64,000 nt of DNA from Bacillota bacterium (GCA_017437745.1 JAFRYI010000007.1:1-64000); one strand, 5' to 3'. Shown: positions 7,559 through 16,594, counted from the first letter of the stretch. Translations and numbers: made by a program. The notes: generated from the letters alone by a model not told the origin.

Positions 7559-8296
7559 ATGTTAGAAATAAAAGATCTCAATAAATACTACGGAGGCAAA
7601 CAGGCGCTGGAAAACGTCAGCCTGAGCATCGGCCCCGGCGAGATAGTGGGCCTGTTCGGAGAGAACGGCGCCGGCAAGACCACGCTCATGAAGTGCATCC
7701 TGGGCTTCATTAAATACCGCGGCAGCGTCCGCCTGGACGGCGAGCCCATAAGCCGCAAGAACATAGCAAGGCTGTCCTTCGCAACCTCCGAGCACAGTTT
7801 CTTCCCGGACATTACAGCAAAGGAGCACGCGTACTTCTTCGCGGAGCACTTCGGGACCTTCAGGCAGAAGCGCTTCGACGGGCTGATGGAGTTCTTCGGG
7901 CTGCCGGACAACAAGCCCATCAAGAAGTTCTCCACCGGACAGCAGAACCAGTTCGAAGTGATACTGGCGCTGTGCCAGGGCGCGGACTACATACTGATGG
8001 ACGAGCCGTTCGCGGGCAACGACGTGTTCAACCGAGAGGATTTCTATAAGGTGCTTGCGGGTATTCTGGAACCCAACGAGACGGTCATTCTCTCCACGCA
8101 TCTGATAGAGGAAGTGTCCAATTTCGTCAGTCGCACGGTGCTCATCCACAGGGGAAGGATAATAGGCGACGCCTCCGCCGACGAGCTGGAGGAGAAGGGC
8201 CTGTCGCTCATCGACTACGTAAAGCAGGCCTACGAATACCGTGCGGACAGGGTGGCTCAGGCTATAGAGCAGATAAGCGGATCGGAGCAGCAATGA
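7559..8296 (+). CDS. ABC transporter ATP-binding protein
   Basis: 245 residues, one nucleotide-binding domain. Walker A is GENGAGKT (about residue 35-42), Walker B YILMDEP (about 142-148), and the H-loop STHL follows. The signature motif is KFSTGQQNQ rather than LSGGQ, a degenerate form, and the Q-loop region reads FATSEHS. It overlaps the next membrane gene by 4 bp (ATGA), as expected for a translationally coupled exporter. GGAGGT precedes the start. Probably energises the two membrane proteins of this operon; the substrate is unknown. Confidence 0.9.
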   Translation: MLEIKDLNKYYGGKQALENVSLSIGPGEIVGLFGENGAGKTTLMKCILGFIKYRGSVRLDGEPISRKNIARLSFATSEHSFFPDITAKEHAYFFAEHFGTFRQKRFDGLMEFFGLPDNKPIKKFSTGQQNQFEVILALCQGADYILMDEPFAGNDVFNREDFYKVLAGILEPNETVILSTHLIEEVSNFVSRTVLIHRGRIIGDASADELEEKGLSLIDYVKQAYEYRADRVAQAIEQISGSEQQ

Positions 8297-9063
8297 AAGA
8301 CGACGTTTTGATACTGAATACGCTGGGCAGACGCCATCTCCCGCGGCTGCTTCCGGTGATAATACTGGCTGCGGCTGCGGTAACGGTCGCGGTGATCTGT
8401 AACGGATCACTGGAGTTCGGCCTCTTCCCGAATAAATACGGCAACGTGACTAATTACAGAGGCTATTTATACGCCGGATCGCTGCTCTTCATCGTCCTGT
8501 GCGTGGAACTGGTCTACGCGTCCATAGTGCTGGTAGGTCCGCGGACCAACCGTTTCAAATACCGCTACACCGTCAGCAGGCTTAAGATAACGGAGCGCAG
8601 GGCGTTCCTGCTATGCTGCTTGTTCAATATCCTTGTGTACCTGCTGATCTGGGCATCGCTGTGCTGCGCGGCTCTGATCTTCGGGCGCGCGCTTAACAAC
8701 GCGGGTGTTTTCGGCACAGCCTATCAGGGGCTGTACACGGCTTATATTCTTGATCCGTACATGCAGCTGTTCGTGCCAATGGATAATGTTCAGGTAACGG
8801 TGTCCATGATAATGTTCATGGTCGGATTCGGCCTGTGGTCCGCATGTGACTTTGCCGGAGTTGTAAAAGGAAAAGCTGTTTTCCCGATGACATTCGCGGT
8901 GCTGGTATTCTTTTGGGCAAGCGGATTCTTCAACAGGGGAGGCGGGCTGATAGGATGGACCGCGACAGCATCTTTCATGCTCATCGTGTCGATATGCATG
9001 GTCCTGTACAGACGGTCGCAGCTCAGCCGCGGCAACAATGTGGAGGTGGACGATGGAGAATAG
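8293..9063 (+). CDS. Polytopic membrane protein, probable ABC-2 type permease
   Basis: 256 residues with about six hydrophobic segments (starting near residues 15, 58, 108, 175, 199 and 217). The ATG overlaps the ATPase stop by 4 bp. Its position after the ATPase suggests the transmembrane component of the exporter. No specific family recognised. Confidence 0.75.
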   Translation: MKDDVLILNTLGRRHLPRLLPVIILAAAAVTVAVICNGSLEFGLFPNKYGNVTNYRGYLYAGSLLFIVLCVELVYASIVLVGPRTNRFKYRYTVSRLKITERRAFLLCCLFNILVYLLIWASLCCAALIFGRALNNAGVFGTAYQGLYTAYILDPYMQLFVPMDNVQVTVSMIMFMVGFGLWSACDFAGVVKGKAVFPMTFAVLVFFWASGFFNRGGGLIGWTATASFMLIVSICMVLYRRSQLSRGNNVEVDDGE

Positions 9064-10501
9064 AAGACCTAAGATCTGGATACTCGTCCTTGCGGTCCTT
9101 ACTGTTGCCGCTCTGGTGTATACATTTGCCGGAGCGTCGTCTCTGAAAGCCACGGCGGATAAGGCGGAGTTCACGCAAAAGACAGTGTACGGAGATGCTT
9201 CCGCCGCTGAAGGCGTAAGCGTAACGTACACGAACATCGTCGGCGCCAATAGACAGGTGAAATGGACGACCGATCTGAACGTAAACGGAGGCAAGGTCGA
9301 CCTGGAATTAGATCACGAATACTCGGATAATGTGTACGGTCAGCCCGGCGAACCTTTCTGGGACAGGATAGAGATCTACCCGGATCTCAATGACGTTCCC
9401 GAACTGGAGGCCCTTGCAAAGGAAGCGGCGCGCGATCTGAAAGTTTACGAACGCACAGAGATAACCCTTAAGCTTTCAGATCATCTGGAGTACATACCGG
9501 TAACAGCGCAGTATGCCGTCGGGCAATCATCGTATTCCGTAAGAATGGACGATTCGGCCAGACGTGCCCTTAACGAGATGTTCAGGATAAAGACTCCGGA
9601 CGATGTTAAGGTAACGTTGAACGTCTACAGAAACCCGGATGTCGATGGAGAATTGGCCTGTAATTATGATGTCTCACAGGTCGAAGAAAGTACCGGCATA
9701 TTTAATTACAGAGTCATTGCGTCGGGACCGTATATCGACGGGGCGTTCTACATTTACGATTATGATGCCTACAGACCGTACAGATACGCGCCCAGCATGC
9801 TGGAACCGCAGGAGGACGGGTCCAATCCCTACAAGATATACAGGATCCCGGCCAAGTCAGAAACGGTCGATGAAATGCCCAGATACACCCTGGACGTCGA
9901 TAATGCGACCGTGATCGGCGAGTTCGAGCAGAGCCACAAGCCGATACAGGCAGCGCAGACGGCGGACGGCAGCAAGGTAATGATACTCGGTACCGCGGAG
10001 GATAGGTTCAAAGCTTATGTCGTGGATCTTAAGGACGGCGGAAGGGCGCAGACTCTGGATCTTTGTGCCGCCGGACCTTACAAAGACGCTGTTCAGATGC
10101 ATTACGACGTGTTCTTTAAGGACGACTATTTTGTTCTGAACAACATGGAGGAGGGCTATTACGCAGTCTATCCGAAAGGGAATGATTACGCGGTATTCCA
10201 TGCTCCGACAGACGGTAAAGCAGAGGCTTCGGAACTGGCACGCTTCCGCCAGCAGTATTGGGACCAAAAGCCTTATGACGTCAAATTTGAGAACGGACGA
10301 CTGGTAGCTGCCGGCTTTGCCGGAGAGCGGACCGAAAACGTTGTGGACGGACAGGTCTATCCGTATATGATCGGTGACAGCATCTGTCTGGCGGTCTACA
10401 CGAAGGACGGTCTGCAGTACTTCACCCGTTACACGAGCACCTTGTTCGATCTGCAAGCTCCGCTGATAAGCAACTACGCTTGCAGTGTAGAGATACATTA
10501 A
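9053..10501 (+). CDS. Membrane-anchored extracytoplasmic protein of the ABC operon
   Basis: 482 residues from the ATG at 9053, which has GGAGGTGG five bases upstream and overlaps the permease gene by 11 bp; an in-frame ATG at 9038 has no comparable SD. One N-terminal transmembrane segment (about residues 9-28) precedes a large soluble region rich in Tyr, Asp and Val, presumably outside the cell. I recognise no domain. As the last gene of a YtrA-type operon it may act as an extracytoplasmic partner of the transporter. A terminator follows at once. Confidence 0.75.
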   Translation: MENRRPKIWILVLAVLTVAALVYTFAGASSLKATADKAEFTQKTVYGDASAAEGVSVTYTNIVGANRQVKWTTDLNVNGGKVDLELDHEYSDNVYGQPGEPFWDRIEIYPDLNDVPELEALAKEAARDLKVYERTEITLKLSDHLEYIPVTAQYAVGQSSYSVRMDDSARRALNEMFRIKTPDDVKVTLNVYRNPDVDGELACNYDVSQVEESTGIFNYRVIASGPYIDGAFYIYDYDAYRPYRYAPSMLEPQEDGSNPYKIYRIPAKSETVDEMPRYTLDVDNATVIGEFEQSHKPIQAAQTADGSKVMILGTAEDRFKAYVVDLKDGGRAQTLDLCAAGPYKDAVQMHYDVFFKDDYFVLNNMEEGYYAVYPKGNDYAVFHAPTDGKAEASELARFRQQYWDQKPYDVKFENGRLVAAGFAGERTENVVDGQVYPYMIGDSICLAVYTKDGLQYFTRYTSTLFDLQAPLISNYACSVEIH

Positions 10502-10522
10502 ATAACTCAAAACGGGTATAAC

Positions 10523-10554
10523 AAAACTCCCGGAACGTTCCGGGAGTTTTTTAT
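10523..10554 (+). terminator. Bidirectional intrinsic terminator between convergent genes
   Basis: A 13-bp perfect palindrome centred on GGAACGTTCC (stem AAACTCCCGGAAC) followed by TTTTTTATT on the plus strand and A-rich on the other side. It ends the ABC operon and can also serve the convergent DUF4125 gene ending at 10614. Confidence 0.92.
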
Positions 10555-10613
10555 TGCTTATAATGCGTTTAGATCGTCCGTCTCAGTACGGGTCGATCGG
10601 AAAGCGGTTCCGC

Positions 10614-11294
10614 TTACTGTACGTCGTCCGGGATCATGCAGGTGGGGCAGTCCGGCTCTACGGTTATGCCAAGGTCGCCCATTACCTGGCCCATCATGGC
10701 TATCTCGGCTTCTCTCATGTCCTTGTAACCAAGGCAGGTTACGGAGTTCTCCTGGATCTTGTAGACGAAGTCTTCGCCTTTGGCCTGCATGTCCTTGATG
10801 TGAGCCAGCAGCTTCTCCAGGGTCTCCTCGGAGTAGGTGTTCAGCTCGCTGGTCTGGTAGGTCTCGATGGAGGCCCACTGGCCTTCCTCGGAGGCGTGCA
10901 GCGGTCTTCCGCCCAGGGCCAGAAGCGGATACTGCTTGCGGAGCTCTTCGGTCTGCGCCAGCATTATCTTCCAGATGGCCGCGACAAGTTCCTTCTTTTT
11001 ATCGGAGATGGCAGGAAGCAGGCTCTTAAAGGCCTCGAATCCGCGCGGATCCGTGTGCTCCATCATCCAGATGTACTTTTCCTTAACAAGGCTGCGGCCC
11101 TCCGCGATAGCGGCGTCCAGATCCTTGTCGTAGCCGGCAAGGGAAGCCTCGTCCCAGACCGAAAACTGCGCGGTGCGCATGTTCTCGAACGTGCCCGGAT
11201 CCTCCTGGCAGTCCACACGGTCCTCGCCGTTAACATTGTGGAACATCGGCCACTCCTTTGCCACGATGCTCTTTATAAGTTCTTCTTTGGTCAT
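10614..11294 (-). CDS. DUF4125 family protein
   Basis: 226 residues. The opening (MTKEELIKSIVAKEWPMF, then the CQEDPGTFENMRTAQF block) matches the DUF4125 family as I know it. No signal peptide or membrane segment. The C-terminus has a CPTCM pair of cysteines. Function unknown. Its stop lies 60 bp from the bidirectional terminator. Upstream on the same strand, across a structured repeat, lies a glycyl-radical activase, and a divergent TPR/DUF4037 pair follows; I infer these four genes act together. Confidence 0.8.
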   Translation of the reverse strand: MTKEELIKSIVAKEWPMFHNVNGEDRVDCQEDPGTFENMRTAQFSVWDEASLAGYDKDLDAAIAEGRSLVKEKYIWMMEHTDPRGFEAFKSLLPAISDKKKELVAAIWKIMLAQTEELRKQYPLLALGGRPLHASEEGQWASIETYQTSELNTYSEETLEKLLAHIKDMQAKGEDFVYKIQENSVTCLGYKDMREAEIAMMGQVMGDLGITVEPDCPTCMIPDDVQ

Positions 11295-11349
11295 GTTGTT
11301 ACTCCTGTAAAGTATCTGCGGTTGAAGGTTTGAGTTCTATGGTTATTGG

Positions 11350-11493
11350 GGTCCGCGATGCCGCGTGTTAAGCGGACAATCAGGGAACCCGGTCCTTAGC
11401 GACCGGCGAGCCGCAGGCGAAGGCGGAGCTTAGTACCGCTGGGAGGGTGCCCTGTTAGCGGGAGCGTGTCCGCAAACACCGGCATCGCGGGCC
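11350..11493 (+). repeat. Structured interspersed repeat, copy B
   Basis: Same core as copy A: GGGAACCCGGTCCTTAGCGA, ACCGCTGGGAGGG, AGCGGGAGCGTGTCC. The outer stem is a different sequence: 11350-11363 pairs with 11480-11493 over 14 bp with a single G-U. It fills most of the 224-bp gap between the activase gene and DUF4125, oriented opposite to both. Confidence 0.85.
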
Positions 11494-11518
11494 GTAAAAA
11501 ACATTGCTGCGCGAGCCG

Positions 11519-12463
11519 TCAGCCGCCGATCTTGCAGGGGGAACCTGCGTCCTCGACCAGTTTCTTAAGGCTCTGCATGTACTCGTCCGACGGCACGTTT
11601 ATCTCGCACCTGTTCTCCTGTCCCAGGCTCTCGTTCTTGCTCTCGCCCAGCTTGTGAGCCGGCAGCAGGTTTACGAGGACGTTGTCTCCCAGGGTCTGCG
11701 CGAACTTGGCCGTTGCTATAAGGTTCTCCGGGCTGTCGTTGTAGCCGGGTATGGTGGCCACGCGGATTATCACCGGCACCTTAAGATCCACCGCTATGTG
11801 GCGTATGTTCTCCAGGATGTAGGTGTTGGGCACGCCGGTAAGCTTTTCGTGGGTGGTGTTGTCCATGTGCTTTATGTCCAGAAGGCCCAGGTCCACGTGC
11901 GGGTATACAAGGTCCACGGCAGCCTTGGAAGCGAAGGAACTGGTCTCGATGGCGGTGTTGATCCCGGCCTCGTGAGCTGCCGCCATAAGGTTGGCGGTGA
12001 ATTCCGGCTGCATAAGGGGCTCGCCGCCGGAGACGGTCATTCCGCCGCCGGATCCGTCGTAGAAGAGCTTGTCCTTCTTGACCTTGTCTATTACCTCGCG
12101 GACGGTCATGGTCTTGCCGGCTATCTCCCTGGCTTCAGCCGGGCAGACGGAAACGCAGGCGCCGCAGTTTACGCACTTTTCGCGGTCCGTAAACGCTATG
12201 TATTTTTCCATGGAGCCGGATTTGTAGGGCCCTATGGAGATGGCGCCCTTGGGGCAGACCTTTACGCAGGTGCCGCATCCGGTGCATTTGCTGGAATAGG
12301 TCATCAGCTGGGGCTTGGCCTGGTTGGATTCCGGGTTTGCGCACCATAGGCAGCGCAGGGGGCAGCCCTTAAGGAACACGGTGGTGCGTATGCCGGGACC
12401 GTCGTGTATGCTGTATGTCTGGATGTTGAAAACAGTAGCTGTTGCGTCGTAATTAACGTTCAT
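11519..12463 (-). CDS. Glycyl-radical enzyme activating protein (radical SAM)
   Basis: 314 residues. N-terminal radical-SAM cluster CX3CX2C (Cys34, Cys38, Cys41 in GCPLRCLWC) preceded by the activase signature SIHDGPGIRTTVF. Two ferredoxin-type 4Fe-4S motifs are inserted next (CTGCGTCVKVCP and CVNCGACVSVCP, about residues 60-110), as in activases of the HPD/choline lyase/BssD type. Such enzymes cleave SAM to install a glycyl radical on a partner. No glycyl-radical enzyme gene is present in this window, so the partner is unlinked or the role is different. Neighbours are DUF4125 downstream and, divergently, TPR and DUF4037 genes. Confidence 0.93.
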   Translation of the reverse strand: MNVNYDATATVFNIQTYSIHDGPGIRTTVFLKGCPLRCLWCANPESNQAKPQLMTYSSKCTGCGTCVKVCPKGAISIGPYKSGSMEKYIAFTDREKCVNCGACVSVCPAEAREIAGKTMTVREVIDKVKKDKLFYDGSGGGMTVSGGEPLMQPEFTANLMAAAHEAGINTAIETSSFASKAAVDLVYPHVDLGLLDIKHMDNTTHEKLTGVPNTYILENIRHIAVDLKVPVIIRVATIPGYNDSPENLIATAKFAQTLGDNVLVNLLPAHKLGESKNESLGQENRCEINVPSDEYMQSLKKLVEDAGSPCKIGG

Positions 12464-12502
12464 GTTATCCCTCTTTTCGAAGATGATATGTTTAGCATTA
12501 CC

Positions 12503-12541
12503 ATTATATCAGTTGAGCGGTTTTAAGTAAAATGATAGAAT
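12503..12541. promoter_or_regulatory. Back-to-back promoters between the activase and TPR genes
   Basis: On the plus strand TTGAGC (12513-12518), 17-bp spacer, TAGAAT (12536-12541) points to the TPR gene. On the minus strand a perfect TATAAT box (reading ATTATA at 12503-12508 on the plus strand) points to the activase gene, with a weak -35. The two overlap, so a single factor could control both arms. Confidence 0.65.
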
Positions 12542-12610
12542 GTACAAAGATGCAAATGTCACGCAGAACGCCGCGTTCGGGCAGAACGTGACGTCCGGAA
12601 GGGACGAAGG

Positions 12611-13441
12611 ATGGATGTAAAAGATTACTTCGACATAGTAGATAAGGCGTACGCTACGGAAGACCACAAAGTAATAGAATCGGAGATAAAACGCGCGGCT
12701 CAGCTGGCTGAGCAGAACGAAGGTTCGGAAAGCGCGCTGTACGCAGCCATGCTCTCCGAGCTGGGCGGTTTCTACAGGGGAATGACCCGCTTTGACGAGT
12801 GTCTGGACTGCTTCAGCAAGGCCGCGGAGATAATGAAGACCGCCAAGGGCGAGGATTCCGCGGACTACGCCACCTGCGTCAACAATCACGCCAGCGCATA
12901 CCGGCTGATGGGCCGCTTCGACGAGGCTCAGGAAGAACTGGAAAAGTGCCTGAAGATATACGAAAAAGCCGTGGGTAAAAAGCACATACTCTACGCTTCC
13001 GCGCTAAACAATCTGGGAATGGTGGCGCTCAACCGGGAGGATCCGGACAGCGCCATGGACTATCTGGAGGAGGCCGCGGACATACTTAAGGAACTGCCGG
13101 GGCATCTGTTCGAGTACGGTTCGTCGCTCGCGAACAACGCGGAGATCTACCGTCTGATGGGGCGCTACGGCGAGGCGGAGGAGAACCTGCTTAAGGCAAA
13201 GGCGGTGTACGACACGGAGCTTAAGGACACGTACACGTCGCATTATCACGCGATACTCAACAGCCTGGGGCTGGTCTGCATGGCTACGCGCAGGTACAAG
13301 GAGGCGGCGGACTGGTTCGAACAGGCGCTGACCGCCTGCGAGCGCTACTTCGGGAAGGATCACCGCGAATACAAGTCCACGGAACACAATCTGGAAGTCG
13401 TAAAGGCTCTGATCGAAGGTCCGAAGGACGATCTGATATAG
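12611..13441 (+). CDS. Tetratricopeptide repeat protein
   Basis: 276 residues, no signal peptide. Five TPR-like units of about 42 residues can be followed, e.g. ALNNLGMVALNREDPDSAMD and SLANNAEIYRLMGRYGEAEE, in the kinesin-light-chain style with repeated LxxLGxxY/AxxxxxxA patterns. TPR arrays bind proteins, so this is probably a scaffold or recognition partner. It is followed 70 bp later by the DUF4037 gene and is divergent from the glycyl-radical activase. Confidence 0.88.
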   Translation: MDVKDYFDIVDKAYATEDHKVIESEIKRAAQLAEQNEGSESALYAAMLSELGGFYRGMTRFDECLDCFSKAAEIMKTAKGEDSADYATCVNNHASAYRLMGRFDEAQEELEKCLKIYEKAVGKKHILYASALNNLGMVALNREDPDSAMDYLEEAADILKELPGHLFEYGSSLANNAEIYRLMGRYGEAEENLLKAKAVYDTELKDTYTSHYHAILNSLGLVCMATRRYKEAADWFEQALTACERYFGKDHREYKSTEHNLEVVKALIEGPKDDLI

Positions 13442-13511
13442 TAATAAAGGACGGCTGTCCGCGCCGTTTTGATCGAAGTTTATTTAAACTGCCGCAGCAG
13501 AAGGAGAAACC

Positions 13512-14462
13512 ATGAAAGGTCTTGAACTTGCAAGAAAATACTGGGAAGAACTGGGCCGTCCGGCTTTCGAGAAGGAGTGCCCGCAGGTGCTGGAGAAGGC
13601 CTGCGTCGGACTGATAGGCGAGGGCTCAGAGTGCTTCGGTTTCGACGACGAGATATCCCGCGACCACGACTGGGGTCCGGGCTTCTGCGTGTGGCTGTCC
13701 ACGGCGGACGCGGAGGCTTACGGCGCTAAGGCGGCCGCGGTCTACAGGTCTCTGCCGGAAGAATTCATGGGATTCAAGAGGCTGGTACTCAACGAGCAGA
13801 CCGGAGGGCGCGTAGGCGTCATCGAGACCGGCCGTTTCTACGCGGGCTACACCGGTCTGGACAGGGTGCCGCAGAGCATCTTCGAGTGGCGCTGCATACC
13901 GGAGACCGGCCTTGCGGTGGTCACCAACGGCGAGCTTTTCGTAAGGAACGAAGGGCAGTTCACGGAGATACGCGAGGGGCTTAAGGGCTTCTACCCGGAG
14001 GATCTCCGAAAGAAGAAGCTGGCGATGCACTGCGCTTTCGCGGCCCAGTCCGGACAGTACAACTACGCGCGCTGCGCCCACAGGGGCGAGATGGTGGCGG
14101 CGTTCCTGGCGTCCGCGGAATTCGTGGGACACGTACAGGCGATAGTCTTCCTGCTGAACAAGCGCTACCGTCCGTACTACAAGTGGACGCACAGGGCAAT
14201 GAAGGACCTGCCGGTCCTCGGCGCCGAGCTTGCGCCGAAGGTGGAGCTGCTGGCCGGAGGCGCCGGCGACCCGGGCAGACCAGAGACGCCTTTCCACGAA
14301 AAGGTGGACATCATAGAAGAGATCAGCTCGCTGATAATCGACGAGCTTAAGGCCGAGGGGCTTTCGACCTCCGGCTCGGACTTCCTGCTGCAGCACGGCG
14401 AGGACATACAGCGCCGCATCCAGGATCCGCAGCTGAGGGCGATGCATCTGATGGCGGAATAG
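13512..14462 (+). CDS. DUF4037 domain protein (nucleotidyltransferase-like)
   Basis: 316 residues. The opening GLIGEGSECFGFDDEISRDHDWGPGF matches the DUF4037 family: a G(S)EC...D(x)DxSRDHD pattern resembling the GS...DxD motif of nucleotidyltransferase-fold proteins. The rest is alpha-helical, with no membrane segment. AAGGAG lies before the ATG. Third member of the activase/DUF4125/TPR neighbourhood. No enzymatic activity is established that I know of. Confidence 0.82.
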   Translation: MKGLELARKYWEELGRPAFEKECPQVLEKACVGLIGEGSECFGFDDEISRDHDWGPGFCVWLSTADAEAYGAKAAAVYRSLPEEFMGFKRLVLNEQTGGRVGVIETGRFYAGYTGLDRVPQSIFEWRCIPETGLAVVTNGELFVRNEGQFTEIREGLKGFYPEDLRKKKLAMHCAFAAQSGQYNYARCAHRGEMVAAFLASAEFVGHVQAIVFLLNKRYRPYYKWTHRAMKDLPVLGAELAPKVELLAGGAGDPGRPETPFHEKVDIIEEISSLIIDELKAEGLSTSGSDFLLQHGEDIQRRIQDPQLRAMHLMAE

Positions 14463-14514
14463 TGTAAAAAAGTTAAGGCGGGCCCGGCCGGACGGCCGCC
14501 CGCAGTCCGTATAA

Positions 14515-15972
14515 ATGAAGAAGTTGTCGATAAGATACAGGATCATCAAGGCCGCGGTAAAGTTCTTCTACCCCGCGGTCGATGTTTTGGGAACGGAAAA
14601 CCTTCCGGACGAACCGTGCGTCGTAGTGGGGAACCACTGCCAGATGGACGGTCCGATCTCGTGCGAACTTTATTTCCCCGGGGAGCATTACATCTGGTGC
14701 GCAGGGGAGATGACGAAGGTAAAGACCATCCCTGGCTATGCGTATAAGGATTTCTGGTCGCAGAAACCGGTATGGATACGCTGGCTGTTCAAGATAGCGT
14801 CGTACCTGATAACGCCGCTGGCGGCCGCGATGTTCGGCAAAGGCGGAGCGAACGTCATACCCGTCTACCACGATACCCGCGCGCTCTCCACGTTCCGCGA
14901 CACCATCGCCAGACTGAATGAAGGCGCCAACGTCATAATCTTTCCGGAGCACGGCGCGCCTGTAAACAACATCCTCTACGATTTCAACGACCGCTTCATA
15001 GACCTGGCGTCCGTGTATTACAAGCAGACCGGCAGACGCATGAAGTTCGTACCCATGTACGTGGCCCCCGCGCTAAGGCAGGTGCATCTGGGCAAACCTG
15101 TTGAGTACGATCCGGACGCGCCCAAAGACGGGGAGCGCCGCCGGATAAATGATTATCTGATGTCGAGCATTACGGACATCGCGCGCTCGCTGCCGGAGCA
15201 CCGCGTGGTACCGTACCGCAACATAGGCAAGAAGAACTACCCCGGCAATCTGAGCGAAAAGCCCTTCGGACGCATGCGCAGGAGGCCGGAGGTGGATTAC
15301 AGGCAGCTGACGCCCAAGGGCATCTTTACAGATAAACGCTTTACGCACCTTAAGCTGCTGGGCGGCTGGATCGTGTACTTCGCGCTGTACTTCCTGACCG
15401 AGAACCTCATACCGGCCGAAAAGTGCCACGTAATACACTGCGCGCTGGACGACGTAATAAAGTTCGACGAACGCTGGCTGATATTCTACTGCGCGTGGTA
15501 CGTGTGGATAGTGTTCTCGCTGCTGTATTTCCTGCTGTACGACGTGGGGAGCTTCAGGAAACTGCAGACGTATTTCATGATAGTGCAGGCGCTGGCGGTG
15601 ATAGTGTACATCGTGTACCCGAGCGTCCAGATGCTAAGGCCGGAGAGCTTCGAGCGGACCAATATTCTGACCGCGCTCATGGGATTCATCTACAGGTTCG
15701 ACACGCCGACCGGAGTCTGTCCGTCGCTGCATGTGGCGTACTCCGTGGGCATATGCACCGCGTGGCTGAAACGCCGCGAGACGACCCGGGGCAATAAGCT
15801 TCTGTTGGCGCTGCTGTGCGTTCTGATCAGCATCTCCACGACGTTCGTTAAACAGCATTCCGTGGTGGACATTTTCGCCGCGATACCGCTGTGCGTAGTC
15901 GCGCACGTTCTGATATTCAGCAAGGTAAAAGGCCTGCCCGCCAAACTGCAGGCAGCGATCGAAAGAATTTAG
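14515..15972 (+). CDS. Fusion of a PlsC-like acyltransferase and a PAP2-type phosphatase/transferase
   Basis: 485 residues with two recognisable halves. Residues about 1-215 look like a lysophospholipid acyltransferase: GNHCQMDGP occupies the active-site position (His and Asp separated by three residues, not the usual four) and IIFPEHGAP matches the FPEG block. Residues about 280-480 have about five or six membrane segments and PAP2 motifs: CPSLHVAYS and, near the C-terminus, STTFVKQHSVVD. This suggests a lipid-remodelling enzyme in the membrane combining acyl transfer with lipid-phosphate chemistry. The ATG has no clear SD. The GtrA-family gene follows 40 bp downstream. Confidence 0.8.
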   Translation: MKKLSIRYRIIKAAVKFFYPAVDVLGTENLPDEPCVVVGNHCQMDGPISCELYFPGEHYIWCAGEMTKVKTIPGYAYKDFWSQKPVWIRWLFKIASYLITPLAAAMFGKGGANVIPVYHDTRALSTFRDTIARLNEGANVIIFPEHGAPVNNILYDFNDRFIDLASVYYKQTGRRMKFVPMYVAPALRQVHLGKPVEYDPDAPKDGERRRINDYLMSSITDIARSLPEHRVVPYRNIGKKNYPGNLSEKPFGRMRRRPEVDYRQLTPKGIFTDKRFTHLKLLGGWIVYFALYFLTENLIPAEKCHVIHCALDDVIKFDERWLIFYCAWYVWIVFSLLYFLLYDVGSFRKLQTYFMIVQALAVIVYIVYPSVQMLRPESFERTNILTALMGFIYRFDTPTGVCPSLHVAYSVGICTAWLKRRETTRGNKLLLALLCVLISISTTFVKQHSVVDIFAAIPLCVVAHVLIFSKVKGLPAKLQAAIERI

Positions 15973-16012
15973 AGCGCGGAAACTATTAAGACGCTTCCGC
16001 CGGAATGACTTT

Positions 16013-16474
16013 ATGGGGATCAAGAACAAAGAAGTTGTACGCGCGATCAAGTTCACGCTGTTCTCGGCAAGCGCCGGGCTGATAGAGCTCGGCTCGTTTA
16101 CGCTGTTCAACGAAGCGCTGCGCCTGCCGCACTGGCTCAGCTACCTTATGGCGCTGGTGCTGTCCGTGCTCTGGAACTTTACGCTCAACCGCAAGTTCAC
16201 TTTCAAATCCGCGGCCAACGTACCTGTCGCCATGCTGAAAGTGGCGGCTTTCTACGTTGTCTTTACGCCGCTGTCCACGCTTTTTGTAAAATACCTGACC
16301 GAGACCGCCGGCTGGAACGAGTACCTGGTCACCATCCTGAACATGCTGATCAACTTCGTCCTGGAGTTCCTCTACCAGCGCTTCTTCGTCTTCGGCAAGA
16401 GCCTGGACACCCAGCCGCAGAAGAACAGAAGTATTGCTTCTGACGCAAATGATATGCCGGATCATATTGACTAA
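16013..16474 (+). CDS. GtrA-family membrane protein
   Basis: 153 residues with four hydrophobic segments. GtrA landmarks are F(T)LFSASAGLIELGSFTLF in helix 1, SVLWNFTLNRKFTF after helix 2 and the C-terminal NFVLEFLYQRFFVF. Family members help flip or use polyprenyl-linked sugars in envelope glycan synthesis. It follows the acyltransferase-PAP2 gene by 40 bp. Its stop codon overlaps the -35 box of antisense RNA 2. Confidence 0.88.
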   Translation: MGIKNKEVVRAIKFTLFSASAGLIELGSFTLFNEALRLPHWLSYLMALVLSVLWNFTLNRKFTFKSAANVPVAMLKVAAFYVVFTPLSTLFVKYLTETAGWNEYLVTILNMLINFVLEFLYQRFFVFGKSLDTQPQKNRSIASDANDMPDHID

Positions 16475-16495
16475 AGAATAGGAAATATATAGAAT
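16467..16495 (+). promoter_or_regulatory. Promoter of antisense RNA 2
   Basis: TTGACT (16467-16472), 17-bp spacer, TAGAAT (16490-16495). It overlaps the stop codon of the GtrA gene and directs an RNA of about 93 nt. Confidence 0.78.
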
Positions 16496-16501
16496 TGTGT
16501 T

Positions 16502-16594
16502 AGCAAAAGGCTGCCGGAAAGACGGTCAGTCCCTAAGATTGGTTATCTGAAATAACCGCTCGGATCAGGAACGTGGCGGTTATTTCTGTTTTTT
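16502..16594 (+). ncRNA. Predicted ~93-nt antisense RNA, copy 2
   Basis: Bounded by the promoter above and by an 11-bp perfect terminator stem (GAAATAACCGC at 16549-16559 with GCGGTTATTTC at 16576-16586) followed by TGTTTTTT. It begins with the shared GGCTGCCGG element. The last 15 nt are antisense to the final codons and stop of the peptide gene at 16580-16681. Confidence 0.68.
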
